A stretch of 50,973 nucleotides of DNA from Streptomyces albicerus (lineage in GTDB: Bacteria; Actinomycetota; Actinomycetes; Streptomycetales; Streptomycetaceae): assembly GCF_008905045.1 (NCBI RefSeq), contig NZ_VWMY01000024.1, positions 1 through 50,973 of the forward strand, in the 5' to 3' direction. The position numbers and the translations under genes were made by a program. The first letter of the stretch is position 1. Each line of letters begins with the position of its first letter. Of this stretch, positions 44,043 to 50,973 are shown piece after piece. Below the pieces are notes generated by a model that did not search any database, had not been told where the DNA came from, and saw only the letters and a list, made by a program, of their open reading frames with translations.

Positions 44043-45244
44043 CGGACCAGACCGGACCAGGAGTCCTCCTCAACGGCCGGCCCGTGGTGCTCGGACCGCA
44101 GCCCATCAAAGGCGGCGGTCAGGCGACCGTCTTCCCCGTCGCGGGCCACGACCGGATCGTCGTCAAGCTCTACCGCGAGCCGCCGGGCGCCGAGCAGGAG
44201 CGCCGCCTGGAACGCATGCTGACCATGACCCCGCTCGGCGGCCGCCCCATCGGCCCCGGCCAGCCGCCCGAACTGGCCTGGCCCACCGCGGTGGCCCGCG
44301 GCTCCAAGGGCGAGTTCCTCGGCTACGCGATGCGCCGGTTCGGCGAGCCCGGGCACGTGCAGCTCGTCGGTCTCTTCACCCGTGCCCAGCGGCTGCGGCT
44401 GTTCCCCGAGCAGACCGACTGGCGGTTCATGCTCGGCGTCGGCTGGAACCTCGCCTTCATGACCGCGCGGATGCACCACGAGGGCCTGATCGTCGGCGAC
44501 TTCTCCAGCAACAACGTGGTGGTCGACGCCAACGGCTTCGTCACCTTCCTCGACTGCGACTCCATCGCCTTCACCGACCCGGCGACGCGCGAGGAGTTCC
44601 CCTGTCTGATGCAGACCGCCGACTACGCCGCCCCGGAACGCCTCGCGGGCGGCCCCGCCACCCGGCAGAGCGACGACTTCGCGCTCGCGGTGCTGATCTA
44701 CCAGCTGCTGACCGCCGGGAACCATCCCTTCGGCGGCGTACCGCACGACAGCGAGTCCGAGACGACGGTCAAGGACAACATCGCGGCCAGCCGCTCGTAC
44801 GTCGCCGAGCCCGGCTGCGTGATCATCCCGCGCGGAGTCATCGACCCGACCGTCCTGCCGCCCGCGCTGCTCACCCTCGCCCAGCGCGCGTTCGGACCCG
44901 GCGTGACGGACCCGGCCGCCCGGCCCCAGGCGCAGGAGTGGCTGCGCGCCCTGGACGAGGAGCGCCGTCTGGCCCGGGTCTGCCCGGACCGGCCGCGGCA
45001 CAGCTACGGCTCCCATCTGACCGCCTGCCCCTGGTGCGCGCGGGCCGCGGCCACCGGGCACGACGTGTTCAACGACACCGTGCCGAGCGTGCCGACCGGG
45101 CCCCGGACGAAGCAGATGAAGCTGCCGCAGCAGATGATCCCGACGCAGCAGCCGAGCGGTGCGCGCTCCCTCGCCATCGGCCTGACGATCGTGCTGGCCA
45201 TCCTGGTGCTGGTGATCATCGTGGCGGCGGCCCAGGGGGCGTGA
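44039..45244 (+). CDS. Divergent protein kinase of the TerY-P triad, with zinc-ribbon-like motif and C-terminal TM
   Basis: 401 residues. Kinase features are altered but recognisable: Gly-rich loop KGGGQATVFPV, Lys in RIVVKLY, catalytic loop GLIVGDFSSNNVVVD in place of HRD, and FLDCDS in place of DFG. A Cys/His segment (VCPDRP ... HLTACPWCARA) follows near residue 325, and a helix (LAIGLTIVLAILVLVIIVAA) near the end anchors it to the membrane. This architecture fits the kinase of the vWA/PP2C/kinase triad. It is the last gene of the block. Confidence 0.88.
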   Translation: MTDQTGPGVLLNGRPVVLGPQPIKGGGQATVFPVAGHDRIVVKLYREPPGAEQERRLERMLTMTPLGGRPIGPGQPPELAWPTAVARGSKGEFLGYAMRRFGEPGHVQLVGLFTRAQRLRLFPEQTDWRFMLGVGWNLAFMTARMHHEGLIVGDFSSNNVVVDANGFVTFLDCDSIAFTDPATREEFPCLMQTADYAAPERLAGGPATRQSDDFALAVLIYQLLTAGNHPFGGVPHDSESETTVKDNIAASRSYVAEPGCVIIPRGVIDPTVLPPALLTLAQRAFGPGVTDPAARPQAQEWLRALDEERRLARVCPDRPRHSYGSHLTACPWCARAAATGHDVFNDTVPSVPTGPRTKQMKLPQQMIPTQQPSGARSLAIGLTIVLAILVLVIIVAAAQGA

Positions 45245-45356
45245 CGGGGGTGCCGAAGGGGCCGTAAAACGGGGTCCGGGAAGCCAGTAACCTTGTTCGG
45301 GGCGCGATCGCGCCCGTACCAGCCCGCCACCCCGTACCAGGAAGGTGCCCGCACCC

Positions 45357-46052
45357 GTGGAAACCACCGCCGCCCGGACCGCTCCGGCCGTGATTGTCGC
45401 CATCGACGGTCCCTCCGGCACGGGCAAGTCGAGCACCTCCAAGGCCGTCGCCGCGCAGCTCGGCCTGAGCTACCTGGACACGGGCGCCCAGTACCGGGCG
45501 ATCACCTGGTGGATGGTGAACAACGGGATCGACGTCACCGACCCCTCCGCGATCGCGGCCGCGGCCGGAAAGCCCGACATCGTGTCCGGTACGGATCCCT
45601 CGGCGCCGACGATCACGGTCGACGGCACGGACGTCGCGGGCCCGATCCGCACCCAGGAGGTCACCTCCAAGGTGAGCGCGGTCAGCGCCGTGCCCGAGGT
45701 GCGCGCCCGGATCACCGAGCTGCAGCGCTCGATCGCCTCGGCGGCCGAGAGCGGCATCGTGGTCGAGGGCCGGGACATCGGTACGACCGTGCTGCCCGAC
45801 GCCGACCTGAAGATCTTCCTCACCGCGTCGCCGGAGGCGCGCGCCGCCCGCCGCAGCGGCGAGCTCAAGGGCGCCGACATCCACGCCACCCGCGCGGCCC
45901 TCATCAAGCGGGACGCGGCCGACTCCAGCCGCACGACCTCGCCGCTCGCGAAGGCGGACGACGCGGTCGAGGTGGACACCTCCGACCTCACGCTGCAGCA
46001 GGTCATCGAGTGCGTCGTCACACTCGTCGAGGAGAAGCGGGCCGCGAAGTGA
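45357..46052 (+). CDS. cmk: Cytidylate kinase
   Basis: 231 residues. P-loop AIDGPSGTGKSSTSKA, LDTGAQYRAITWW, VVEGRDIGTTVLPDADLKIF and KRDAADSSRTTSPL are typical. It phosphorylates CMP and dCMP. AGGAAGG at 45339-45345 lies 11 nt before GTG 45357; GTG 45345 is in frame but overlaps the ribosome site. The stop overlaps plsC (GTGA). Confidence 0.95.
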   Translation: METTAARTAPAVIVAIDGPSGTGKSSTSKAVAAQLGLSYLDTGAQYRAITWWMVNNGIDVTDPSAIAAAAGKPDIVSGTDPSAPTITVDGTDVAGPIRTQEVTSKVSAVSAVPEVRARITELQRSIASAAESGIVVEGRDIGTTVLPDADLKIFLTASPEARAARRSGELKGADIHATRAALIKRDAADSSRTTSPLAKADDAVEVDTSDLTLQQVIECVVTLVEEKRAAK

Positions 46053-46726
46053 CCCAGGCTCCCTCCGCGCAAGCTCCCGCCTCGAAGGCCCCCTCCGTAC
46101 GCGGTGCCGAGGTCGGGCGCCGCATCGGCGTCGGCCTGATGTACGGGCTGTGGAAGCCGCGCGTCCTGGGCGCCTGGCGGGTCCCCGCGACCGGCCCGGT
46201 CATCTTCGCCGTCAACCACTCGCACAACATCGACGGCCCGATGGTCATGGGCGTGGCGCCCCGGCCCACGCACTTCCTGATCAAGAAGGAGGCGTTCATC
46301 GGTCCGCTCGACCCATTCCTGCTCGGCATCGGGCAGCTGAAGGTGGACCGTGCGATCGCCGACCGCACCGCGATCACCCGGGCGCTGGGCGTCCTGGAGA
46401 ACGGCGGCGTCCTCGGGATCTTCCCCGAGGGCACCCGGGGCGAGGGCGACTTCGCCTCACTGCGCGCCGGGCTCTCCTACTTCGCCGTCCGCAGCGGCGC
46501 TCCGATCGTCCCGGTCGCCGTCCTGGGAAGCACGGAGAGACGCGGACGGTTGATAAAGGGGCTGCCCCCGCTGCGCAGCCGGGTCGACGTCGTCTTCGGC
46601 GACCCCTTCCAGGCGGGCGACGGCAGCGGACGGCGTACGCGCAAGGCGCTCGACGAGGCGACCGTACGCATCCAGAAGCAGCTCACGGCGCACCTGGAAA
46701 ACGCCAGGCGTCTGACCGGGCGCTAA
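46049..46726 (+). CDS. plsC: 1-acyl-sn-glycerol-3-phosphate acyltransferase family protein
   Basis: 225 residues. Acyltransferase motifs NHSHNIDG (H-x4-D), FLIKKEAF, FPEGTRGEGD and PIVPVAVLGS are present. It should acylate lysophosphatidate at the membrane. Coupled to cmk by GTGA, an arrangement common in actinobacteria. Confidence 0.9.
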   Translation: MTQAPSAQAPASKAPSVRGAEVGRRIGVGLMYGLWKPRVLGAWRVPATGPVIFAVNHSHNIDGPMVMGVAPRPTHFLIKKEAFIGPLDPFLLGIGQLKVDRAIADRTAITRALGVLENGGVLGIFPEGTRGEGDFASLRAGLSYFAVRSGAPIVPVAVLGSTERRGRLIKGLPPLRSRVDVVFGDPFQAGDGSGRRTRKALDEATVRIQKQLTAHLENARRLTGR

Positions 46727-46799
46727 GAGACACTTGAGTAGTGGATCACCCCATACGGGGCGTTCCACCGATCACCACGATGAACGAGGTACGGACTTC

Positions 46800-48269
46800 A
46801 TGAACGACCAGATCCAGCCCGACGGCTCGGAGCACGAGCACGGGGCGCTTGGCGATGCCGAGTACGCGGAGTTCATGGAGCTCGCCGCGGTAGAGGGCTT
46901 CGACGCCGAGGACATCGAGGGCGCGATCGAGGCGGCAGGCCACGGCCCGCTCCCGATCCTCGCCGTCGTCGGCCGCCCGAATGTCGGCAAGTCGACCCTG
47001 GTGAACCGCATCATCGGCCGCCGCGAGGCCGTCGTCGAGGACAAGCCGGGCGTCACCCGCGACCGCGTCACCTACGAGGCCGAGTGGGCGGGCCGCCGCT
47101 TCAAGCTCGTCGACACCGGCGGCTGGGAGCAGGACGTCCTCGGCATCGACGCCTCTGTCGCCGCGCAGGCCGAGTTCGCGATCGAGGCGGCCGACGCGGT
47201 GGTCTTCGTCGTGGACGCCAAGGTCGGCGCCACGGACACCGACGAGGCGGTCGTACGACTCCTGCGCAAGGCCGGCAAGCCCGTCGTGCTGTGCGCGAAC
47301 AAGGTGGACGGACTGAGCGGCGAGGCCGACGCCGCGTATCTCTGGTCCCTCGGTCTCGGCGAGCCGCACCCCGTCTCCGCGCTGCACGGCCGCGGCACCG
47401 GCGACATGCTGGACGCCGTCCTGGAGGCGCTGCCCGAGGCTCCGGCCCAGACATTCGGTATGGCGGTCGGCGGGCCTCGCCGTATCGCCCTCATCGGCCG
47501 TCCGAACGTCGGCAAGTCGTCACTGCTGAACAAGGTGGCGAACGAGGACCGCGTGGTCGTCAACGAGGTCGCGGGCACCACCCGCGACCCGGTCGACGAG
47601 CTCATCGAACTCGGCGGTGTCACCTGGAAGTTCGTCGACACGGCGGGCATCCGCAAGCGTGTCCACCTCCAGCAGGGCGCCGACTACTACGCCTCGCTGC
47701 GCACCGCCGCCGCCGTCGAGAAGGCGGAGGTCGCGGTCATCCTGATCGACGCCACCGAGCCCATCAGCGTCCAGGACCAGCGCATCGTGACCATGGCCGT
47801 GGAGGCGGGCCGCGCGATCGTCCTCGCCTTCAACAAGTGGGACAACCTCGACGAGGAGCGCCGCTACTACCTGGAGCGCGAGATCGAGACCGAGCTCGGC
47901 CAGGTCGCGTGGGCGCCCCGGGTGAACGTCTCGGCGCGTACGGGCCGGCACATGGAGAAGCTGGTCCCGGCGATCGAGACCGCGCTGGGCGGCTGGGAGG
48001 CGCGCGTTCCGACGGGCCGGCTGAACGCCTTCCTCGGTGAGCTGGTCGCCGCCCACCCGCACCCGATCCGCGGCGGCAAGCAGCCGCGCATCCTCTTCGG
48101 CACACAGGCGGGCACGAAGCCGCCGAGGTTCGTGCTCTTCTCCTCGGGCTTCATCGAGCACGGCTACCGCCGCTTCGTGGAGCGCCGGCTGCGCGAGGAG
48201 TTCGGCTTCGAGGGCACGCCGATCCACATCTCGGTGCGGGTGCGCGAGAAGCGCGGCAAGAAGAAGTAA
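46800..48269 (+). CDS. der: Ribosome biogenesis GTPase Der (EngA)
   Basis: 489 residues. Two tandem GTPase domains, each with GRPNVGKS (VVGRPNVGKSTLVNRI and LIGRPNVGKSSLLNKV), DTGGWEQD and DTAGIRKR, and NKVD and NKWD. A KH-like domain closes the protein (RILFGTQAGTKPPRFVLF). It acts in 50S assembly. The ~55-residue acidic N-terminal extension is normal in actinobacteria. ATG 46800 has GAGG about 10 nt upstream. Confidence 0.96.
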   Translation: MNDQIQPDGSEHEHGALGDAEYAEFMELAAVEGFDAEDIEGAIEAAGHGPLPILAVVGRPNVGKSTLVNRIIGRREAVVEDKPGVTRDRVTYEAEWAGRRFKLVDTGGWEQDVLGIDASVAAQAEFAIEAADAVVFVVDAKVGATDTDEAVVRLLRKAGKPVVLCANKVDGLSGEADAAYLWSLGLGEPHPVSALHGRGTGDMLDAVLEALPEAPAQTFGMAVGGPRRIALIGRPNVGKSSLLNKVANEDRVVVNEVAGTTRDPVDELIELGGVTWKFVDTAGIRKRVHLQQGADYYASLRTAAAVEKAEVAVILIDATEPISVQDQRIVTMAVEAGRAIVLAFNKWDNLDEERRYYLEREIETELGQVAWAPRVNVSARTGRHMEKLVPAIETALGGWEARVPTGRLNAFLGELVAAHPHPIRGGKQPRILFGTQAGTKPPRFVLFSSGFIEHGYRRFVERRLREEFGFEGTPIHISVRVREKRGKKK

Positions 48270-48328
48270 CCGGACGGCCTACCTCCGGACCCCGGACGGA
48301 CCTTGTCCGACACCGGACGTGCCTTGTC

Positions 48329-48381
48329 CGGACAGGGGAAAGGGCGACCTGCACAGTGCAGGTCGCCCTTTCCCCTGTCCG
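48329..48381. terminator. Strong bidirectional terminator: 26-bp perfect inverted repeat
   Basis: The arms (48329-48354 and 48356-48381) are perfectly complementary over 26 bp with a single central A. The right arm ends exactly at the stop codon of the leftward gene, so it serves both der and that gene. It is preceded by a direct repeat of CCTTGTCCG. Confidence 0.9.
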
Positions 48382-48816
48382 TCAGCGTTCCCGGCGCGGT
48401 CCGGGCGGCAGCGCCGCCGGGATCAGACCCGTGGTGTGCTGCCGTGCCACCGGCTGCCAGACGGCCGCGGGGGGCTGGTTCTGGTGCGTGGACATCTGCC
48501 CGGTCTGGTGCTGACCGGCGCCGTGTCGCGTGCCGTACGAAGTCGACGTGTACGAACCCGAGTTGTACGAGCCCGTGCTGAGCAGGCCCGTACCGTGCTG
48601 GCCCGAGCTGTGCGGGCCGGTCCCGAAGGCCGTGAAGCCGAGATCCTCCTCGCCGCTCCGGTCGCCCGGCAGGGTCCGGAAGGACCTGCGGTACTCCGCG
48701 CACAGCGCGTCGTAGATCGGCGTGGCCGAGGGGCTGCCCGCAGAGTCCTGGGGCGGCCGCATGGCCGGGATCGGGGACGTGTACGGCAGGCGGCGGGGGG
48801 CGTCGTAGGTGTGCAC
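48382..48816 (-). CDS. Hypothetical Ser/Gly/Thr-rich protein
   Basis: 144 residues. The N-terminal half holds ATPIYDALCAEYRRSFRTLP followed by GDRSGEED, the likely conserved core; the C-terminal half is low complexity (STGSYNSGSYTSTSYGTRHG). GTG 48816 opens MHTYDAPRRL. No signal peptide or domain is recognised. It shares its terminator with der. Confidence 0.7.
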   Translation of the reverse strand: MHTYDAPRRLPYTSPIPAMRPPQDSAGSPSATPIYDALCAEYRRSFRTLPGDRSGEEDLGFTAFGTGPHSSGQHGTGLLSTGSYNSGSYTSTSYGTRHGAGQHQTGQMSTHQNQPPAAVWQPVARQHTTGLIPAALPPGPRRER

Positions 48817-48917
48817 GTATGTGCCAACGACCCCGCCGCCCTTCGGATGCGGCCGACGGTCCGCTTGGGCAGGTCACCGGGAGTGTGCCCGGCGCATTCG
48901 GGGAGCCGGGCCCGCGC

Positions 48918-49694
48918 TCAGGTACCGGCCAGGGGCATCGCGCTCGCCACCAGCTTGCCGTCCGCCGCGGCCTTGTCGAGGGCGTCGCGCAGCAGGTCCT
49001 CGCGGGGCTGGCGGCCGATCGAGCCGACCGGGGCCGCGAACAGCAGCACCTGCTGGTGCTTGTTGGCGGCCGCCCGCCAGCTGTCGGTGACCTGGAGCGG
49101 CTGGTGGGCCTGCCACCAGGCGACGGGTGAGCCGCCGCCGGTACCGGGCTGCAGGACCGCGTGCAGCTGGCCCATCGCGAGCAGTACGGACCAGCCGTGC
49201 AGCACGGGCGGCACCTCGGTGAGCCGGCTCACCGGCATGAAGCCCTGCTCGATGAGGAGCGGCAGGAAGTCGTCGCCGCCGTCTCCCGTCGCGCCCGGGC
49301 GGGCGATGCGCCCGGTCGGTTCGACGACGAGCGCGGGATGCAGCTCGCCGCCGAGCAGGACGAGTCCGCTGGTGACACCGAGGACGGCCTGCTCGGGCTG
49401 TGCCTCGGCGGGACGCTCGTCGCCGGTGATGGAACGGACGGCCCCCTGCAGTTGCTCCTCGGTCACCTGGACGACCTGCGAGGGCAGGCAGGTGGCGTGG
49501 GCGAAGGCGAGTACGGCGGTCTCGTCGCCGATGAACAGGACGGTGCTGGTGCGCTCCTGTTCGGAGTCGCCCTGGGTGCGGCAGGACGTGCAGTCGTAAC
49601 TGCCCGGGGCGTTCTCTCCGGCGAGCAGCCGGTCGGCTTCTTCGTCGCCGATCTCGGCGCGTACGTCGTCGCTGACGTCGAGCATGCGCGGCAC
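48918..49694 (-). CDS. Conserved hypothetical protein with CxxC motif
   Basis: 258 residues. N-terminal MPRMLDVSDDVRAEIGDEEA, a CTSC motif near residue 35, then alternating strands (VLFIGDETAVLAFAHATCLP ... LVLLGGELHPALVVEP, QVLLFAAPVGSIG). No named fold is recognised. It ends 101 bp before the other leftward gene. The GTG at 49694 begins a well-kept reading frame. Confidence 0.72.
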   Translation of the reverse strand: MPRMLDVSDDVRAEIGDEEADRLLAGENAPGSYDCTSCRTQGDSEQERTSTVLFIGDETAVLAFAHATCLPSQVVQVTEEQLQGAVRSITGDERPAEAQPEQAVLGVTSGLVLLGGELHPALVVEPTGRIARPGATGDGGDDFLPLLIEQGFMPVSRLTEVPPVLHGWSVLLAMGQLHAVLQPGTGGGSPVAWWQAHQPLQVTDSWRAAANKHQQVLLFAAPVGSIGRQPREDLLRDALDKAAADGKLVASAMPLAGT

Positions 49695-50262
49695 GGGTGG
49701 CTCCTCGGGATGCGGTGCGTGGTGTGGTCGGGTGGCTCCCGGCCCATGAACCGGACGGGTTCCCGGCTCATGAAGAAGACAACGGACGATCTGTGGCCGG
49801 AGTCACGCCCGAGAGCGAACGGAATCGAACCATCCGGAGCACAGGGTGAACCCGGCTGCGGAATCCGTTACTCCACGCCAACTTCTCGGATTTCCAAGGA
49901 AGTTGATCGGGTGAGGTGGGTCACAGATCGTCAGGGATGGTGGTCGACAAATCCGGAAATCGGCGAATGAAGTGGGTAGCTCAAATTCGACGATACCCCC
50001 GGTAACGGCGAACTGGCCTGGAATGACAAGGAGTTGGTTGATATAGGGCCTCTCGGCTCCCTACATTGCTCCGCCGTGTGCAGCGAGCACCGCTCGGGTA
50101 CGTCCGCCGGCCGCACCAAAGCCAGCAAGAAGCATCAGTACAAGCATCATCAGCATCACCAGCACCACCTCCGGCGGACGGGGCGGAACGGAACGATCGC
50201 GTCGAAACGCGGGGAATTCCGGACCGTTTTGGGGGACCCCGGGTCCTTCGAGAGGGAAATAC
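49695..50262. other. Long intergenic/leader region upstream of the Rpf gene
   Basis: 568 bp without a convincing gene. A short inverted repeat TAGGG...CCCTA lies at 50044-50063 near a TATAGG. Downstream, a perfect 10-bp inverted repeat (CGTCCGCCGG 50101-50110, CCGGCGGACG 50171-50180) encloses a 60-nt A/C-rich loop with repeated CAT/CAC. The last ~45 nt contain GGGGGACCCCGGGTCC and GAGAGGGA before the ATG. Confidence 0.6.
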
Positions 50263-50886
50263 ATGTCCGAATGTGCCGATAACACTCGTAAGACTCGTAC
50301 GACGGCGGTCCTCGCCGGGGCGGCGCTGCTCGCCCCGCTCGGACTGCTCGCCGCGAACGGCAACGCCGCAGCGGCGGACGGCGGAGTGTGGGACCGTATC
50401 GCCCAGTGCGAGAGCGGCGGAAAATGGCACATCAACACCGGAAACGGCTACTACGGAGGACTCCAGTTCTCCGCCGGCACCTGGCGCGCGTACGGCGGTT
50501 CGGCCTACGCGTCCACGGCCGACAAGGCCTCCAAGGCGCAGCAGATCGCTGTCGCCACCAAGGTGCAGCGTGGGCAGGGCTGGGGCGCCTGGCCCATCTG
50601 TTCGGCACGCGCGGGCGCGTCCGGCAGCGCGCCGGCGACGTCCACGCCCAGCGCCGACACCAGCACCAAGGCAGCCCCGTCCAAGCCGGCGAAGGCGCCG
50701 GAACGTTCGACGGGCCACACCGGCCGCGGCTCGTCCCGCGGCGACTACACCGTCCGCAGCGGCGACACACTGAGCCGGATCGCGGCGCGGCACGGGACCA
50801 CCTGGCAGCGGATCTACGCCGCCAACAAGGCCGTCATCGGCGGGGATCCCGACGTCATCGTCCCTGGGCAGCGGCTGGAGCTCTGA
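50263..50886 (+). CDS. Resuscitation-promoting factor-type transglycosylase with LysM
   Basis: 207 residues. A signal peptide (AVLAGAALLAPLGLLAANGN) ends near AAAADGG. The Rpf domain follows: VWDRIAQCESGGKW, whose Glu is the catalytic residue, and GYYGGLQFSAGTWRAYGG. After a Thr/Ser/Ala/Pro linker, a LysM domain (YTVRSGDTLSRIAARHGTTW ... VIVPGQRLEL) binds peptidoglycan. It cleaves peptidoglycan during germination or growth. GAGAGGGA precedes ATG 50263. Confidence 0.95.
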   Translation: MSECADNTRKTRTTAVLAGAALLAPLGLLAANGNAAAADGGVWDRIAQCESGGKWHINTGNGYYGGLQFSAGTWRAYGGSAYASTADKASKAQQIAVATKVQRGQGWGAWPICSARAGASGSAPATSTPSADTSTKAAPSKPAKAPERSTGHTGRGSSRGDYTVRSGDTLSRIAARHGTTWQRIYAANKAVIGGDPDVIVPGQRLEL

Positions 50887-50945
50887 GACTCGGGCTCTTG
50901 AGTCCCGGGCTCTGAGCCGGACTCCCCTTGCCCTCGGGCCCGGGG

Positions 50946-50973
50946 CCCCACCCGGTCCTCCGACCGGGTGGGG
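50946..50973 (+). terminator. Terminator hairpin after the Rpf gene
   Basis: CCCCACCCGGT (50946-50956) and ACCGGGTGGGG (50963-50973) form a perfect 11-bp stem with a CCTCCG loop; the window ends at the right arm. Confidence 0.8.

Noticed and set aside
50221..50262. c-di-AMP (ydaO) riboswitch before the Rpf gene, suggested by GGGGGACCC
   Set aside because: Only this short string matches; the other conserved segments and pairing do not follow it, and only ~30 nt remain before the ATG. A covariance search would be decisive.
50034..50282. 82-codon His-rich ORF ahead of the Rpf gene
   Set aside because: The TTG abuts AAGGAG with almost no spacing, the frame runs into the Rpf coding region, and composition reflects the CAT/CAC-rich leader. 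Better explained as untranslated leader.

Overview
The window is about 51 kb of very GC-rich chromosome with GTG/TTG starts, frequent 4-nt stop/start overlaps and strong third-position GC bias. The conserved gene order tlyA-nadK-recN, pyrG-nudix-ald, parA-scpA-scpB-rluB and aroH-tyrA ... cmk-plsC-der, together with typical Streptomyces intergenic repeats, points to a Streptomyces chromosome. Species cannot be told from the sequence alone.

Left part (1-13.9 kb): a 5'-truncated TPR protein with a huge Arg/Asp/Gly-rich N-terminus; convergent DUF1015 gene; HAD-IIA phosphatase; an iron-box-controlled siderophore ABC importer (two FecCD permeases and an ATPase, no binding protein nearby); an SCP2 protein; then tlyA-nadK and recN, followed by a GT4 glycosyltransferase. 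Middle-left (13.9-25.4 kb): leftward PucR regulator, BBE-type FAD oxidoreductase and GH15 enzyme; rightward pyrG, ADP-ribose-type Nudix hydrolase, an AfsR-like NTPase/TPR protein and ald.

Middle (25.7-39.5 kb): a chromosome-organisation operon (ParA-like ATPase, small basic DNA-binding-like protein, ScpA, ScpB, RluB-type pseudouridine synthase); an ECF sigma operon (sigma with SnoaL-like tail, MDMPI-fold protein, MFS exporter); an NrtR-type Nudix regulator coupled to an ADP-ribosylglycohydrolase, with a palindromic operator on its own -10 box; a leftward pair of a DUF6529 membrane protein and a Rieske lipoprotein; a secreted protein; YidB; and the aromatic genes aroH-tyrA.

Right part (39.5-51 kb): a ~5.5-kb accessory block sits between tyrA and cmk. 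It encodes a soluble Ser/Thr kinase, a YbjN-like protein, a bitopic membrane protein, and a vWA / PP2C / divergent-kinase triad that matches the TerY-P triad known from Ter-type stress systems. The two junctions of the triad carry ~24-bp tandem repeats that form a chain of tiny ORFs, each joined to the next by GTGA or ATGA stop/start overlaps. This is the most unusual structure in the window. The block is followed by cmk-plsC-der, a 26-bp perfect inverted-repeat terminator, two leftward hypothetical genes, and an Rpf/LysM cell-wall hydrolase behind a long structured leader.

A second notable signal is a 42-bp palindromic element present twice, in two unrelated genes (the NTPase/TPR gene and scpA). 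In both it is read in the same frame inside a disordered N-terminal region.
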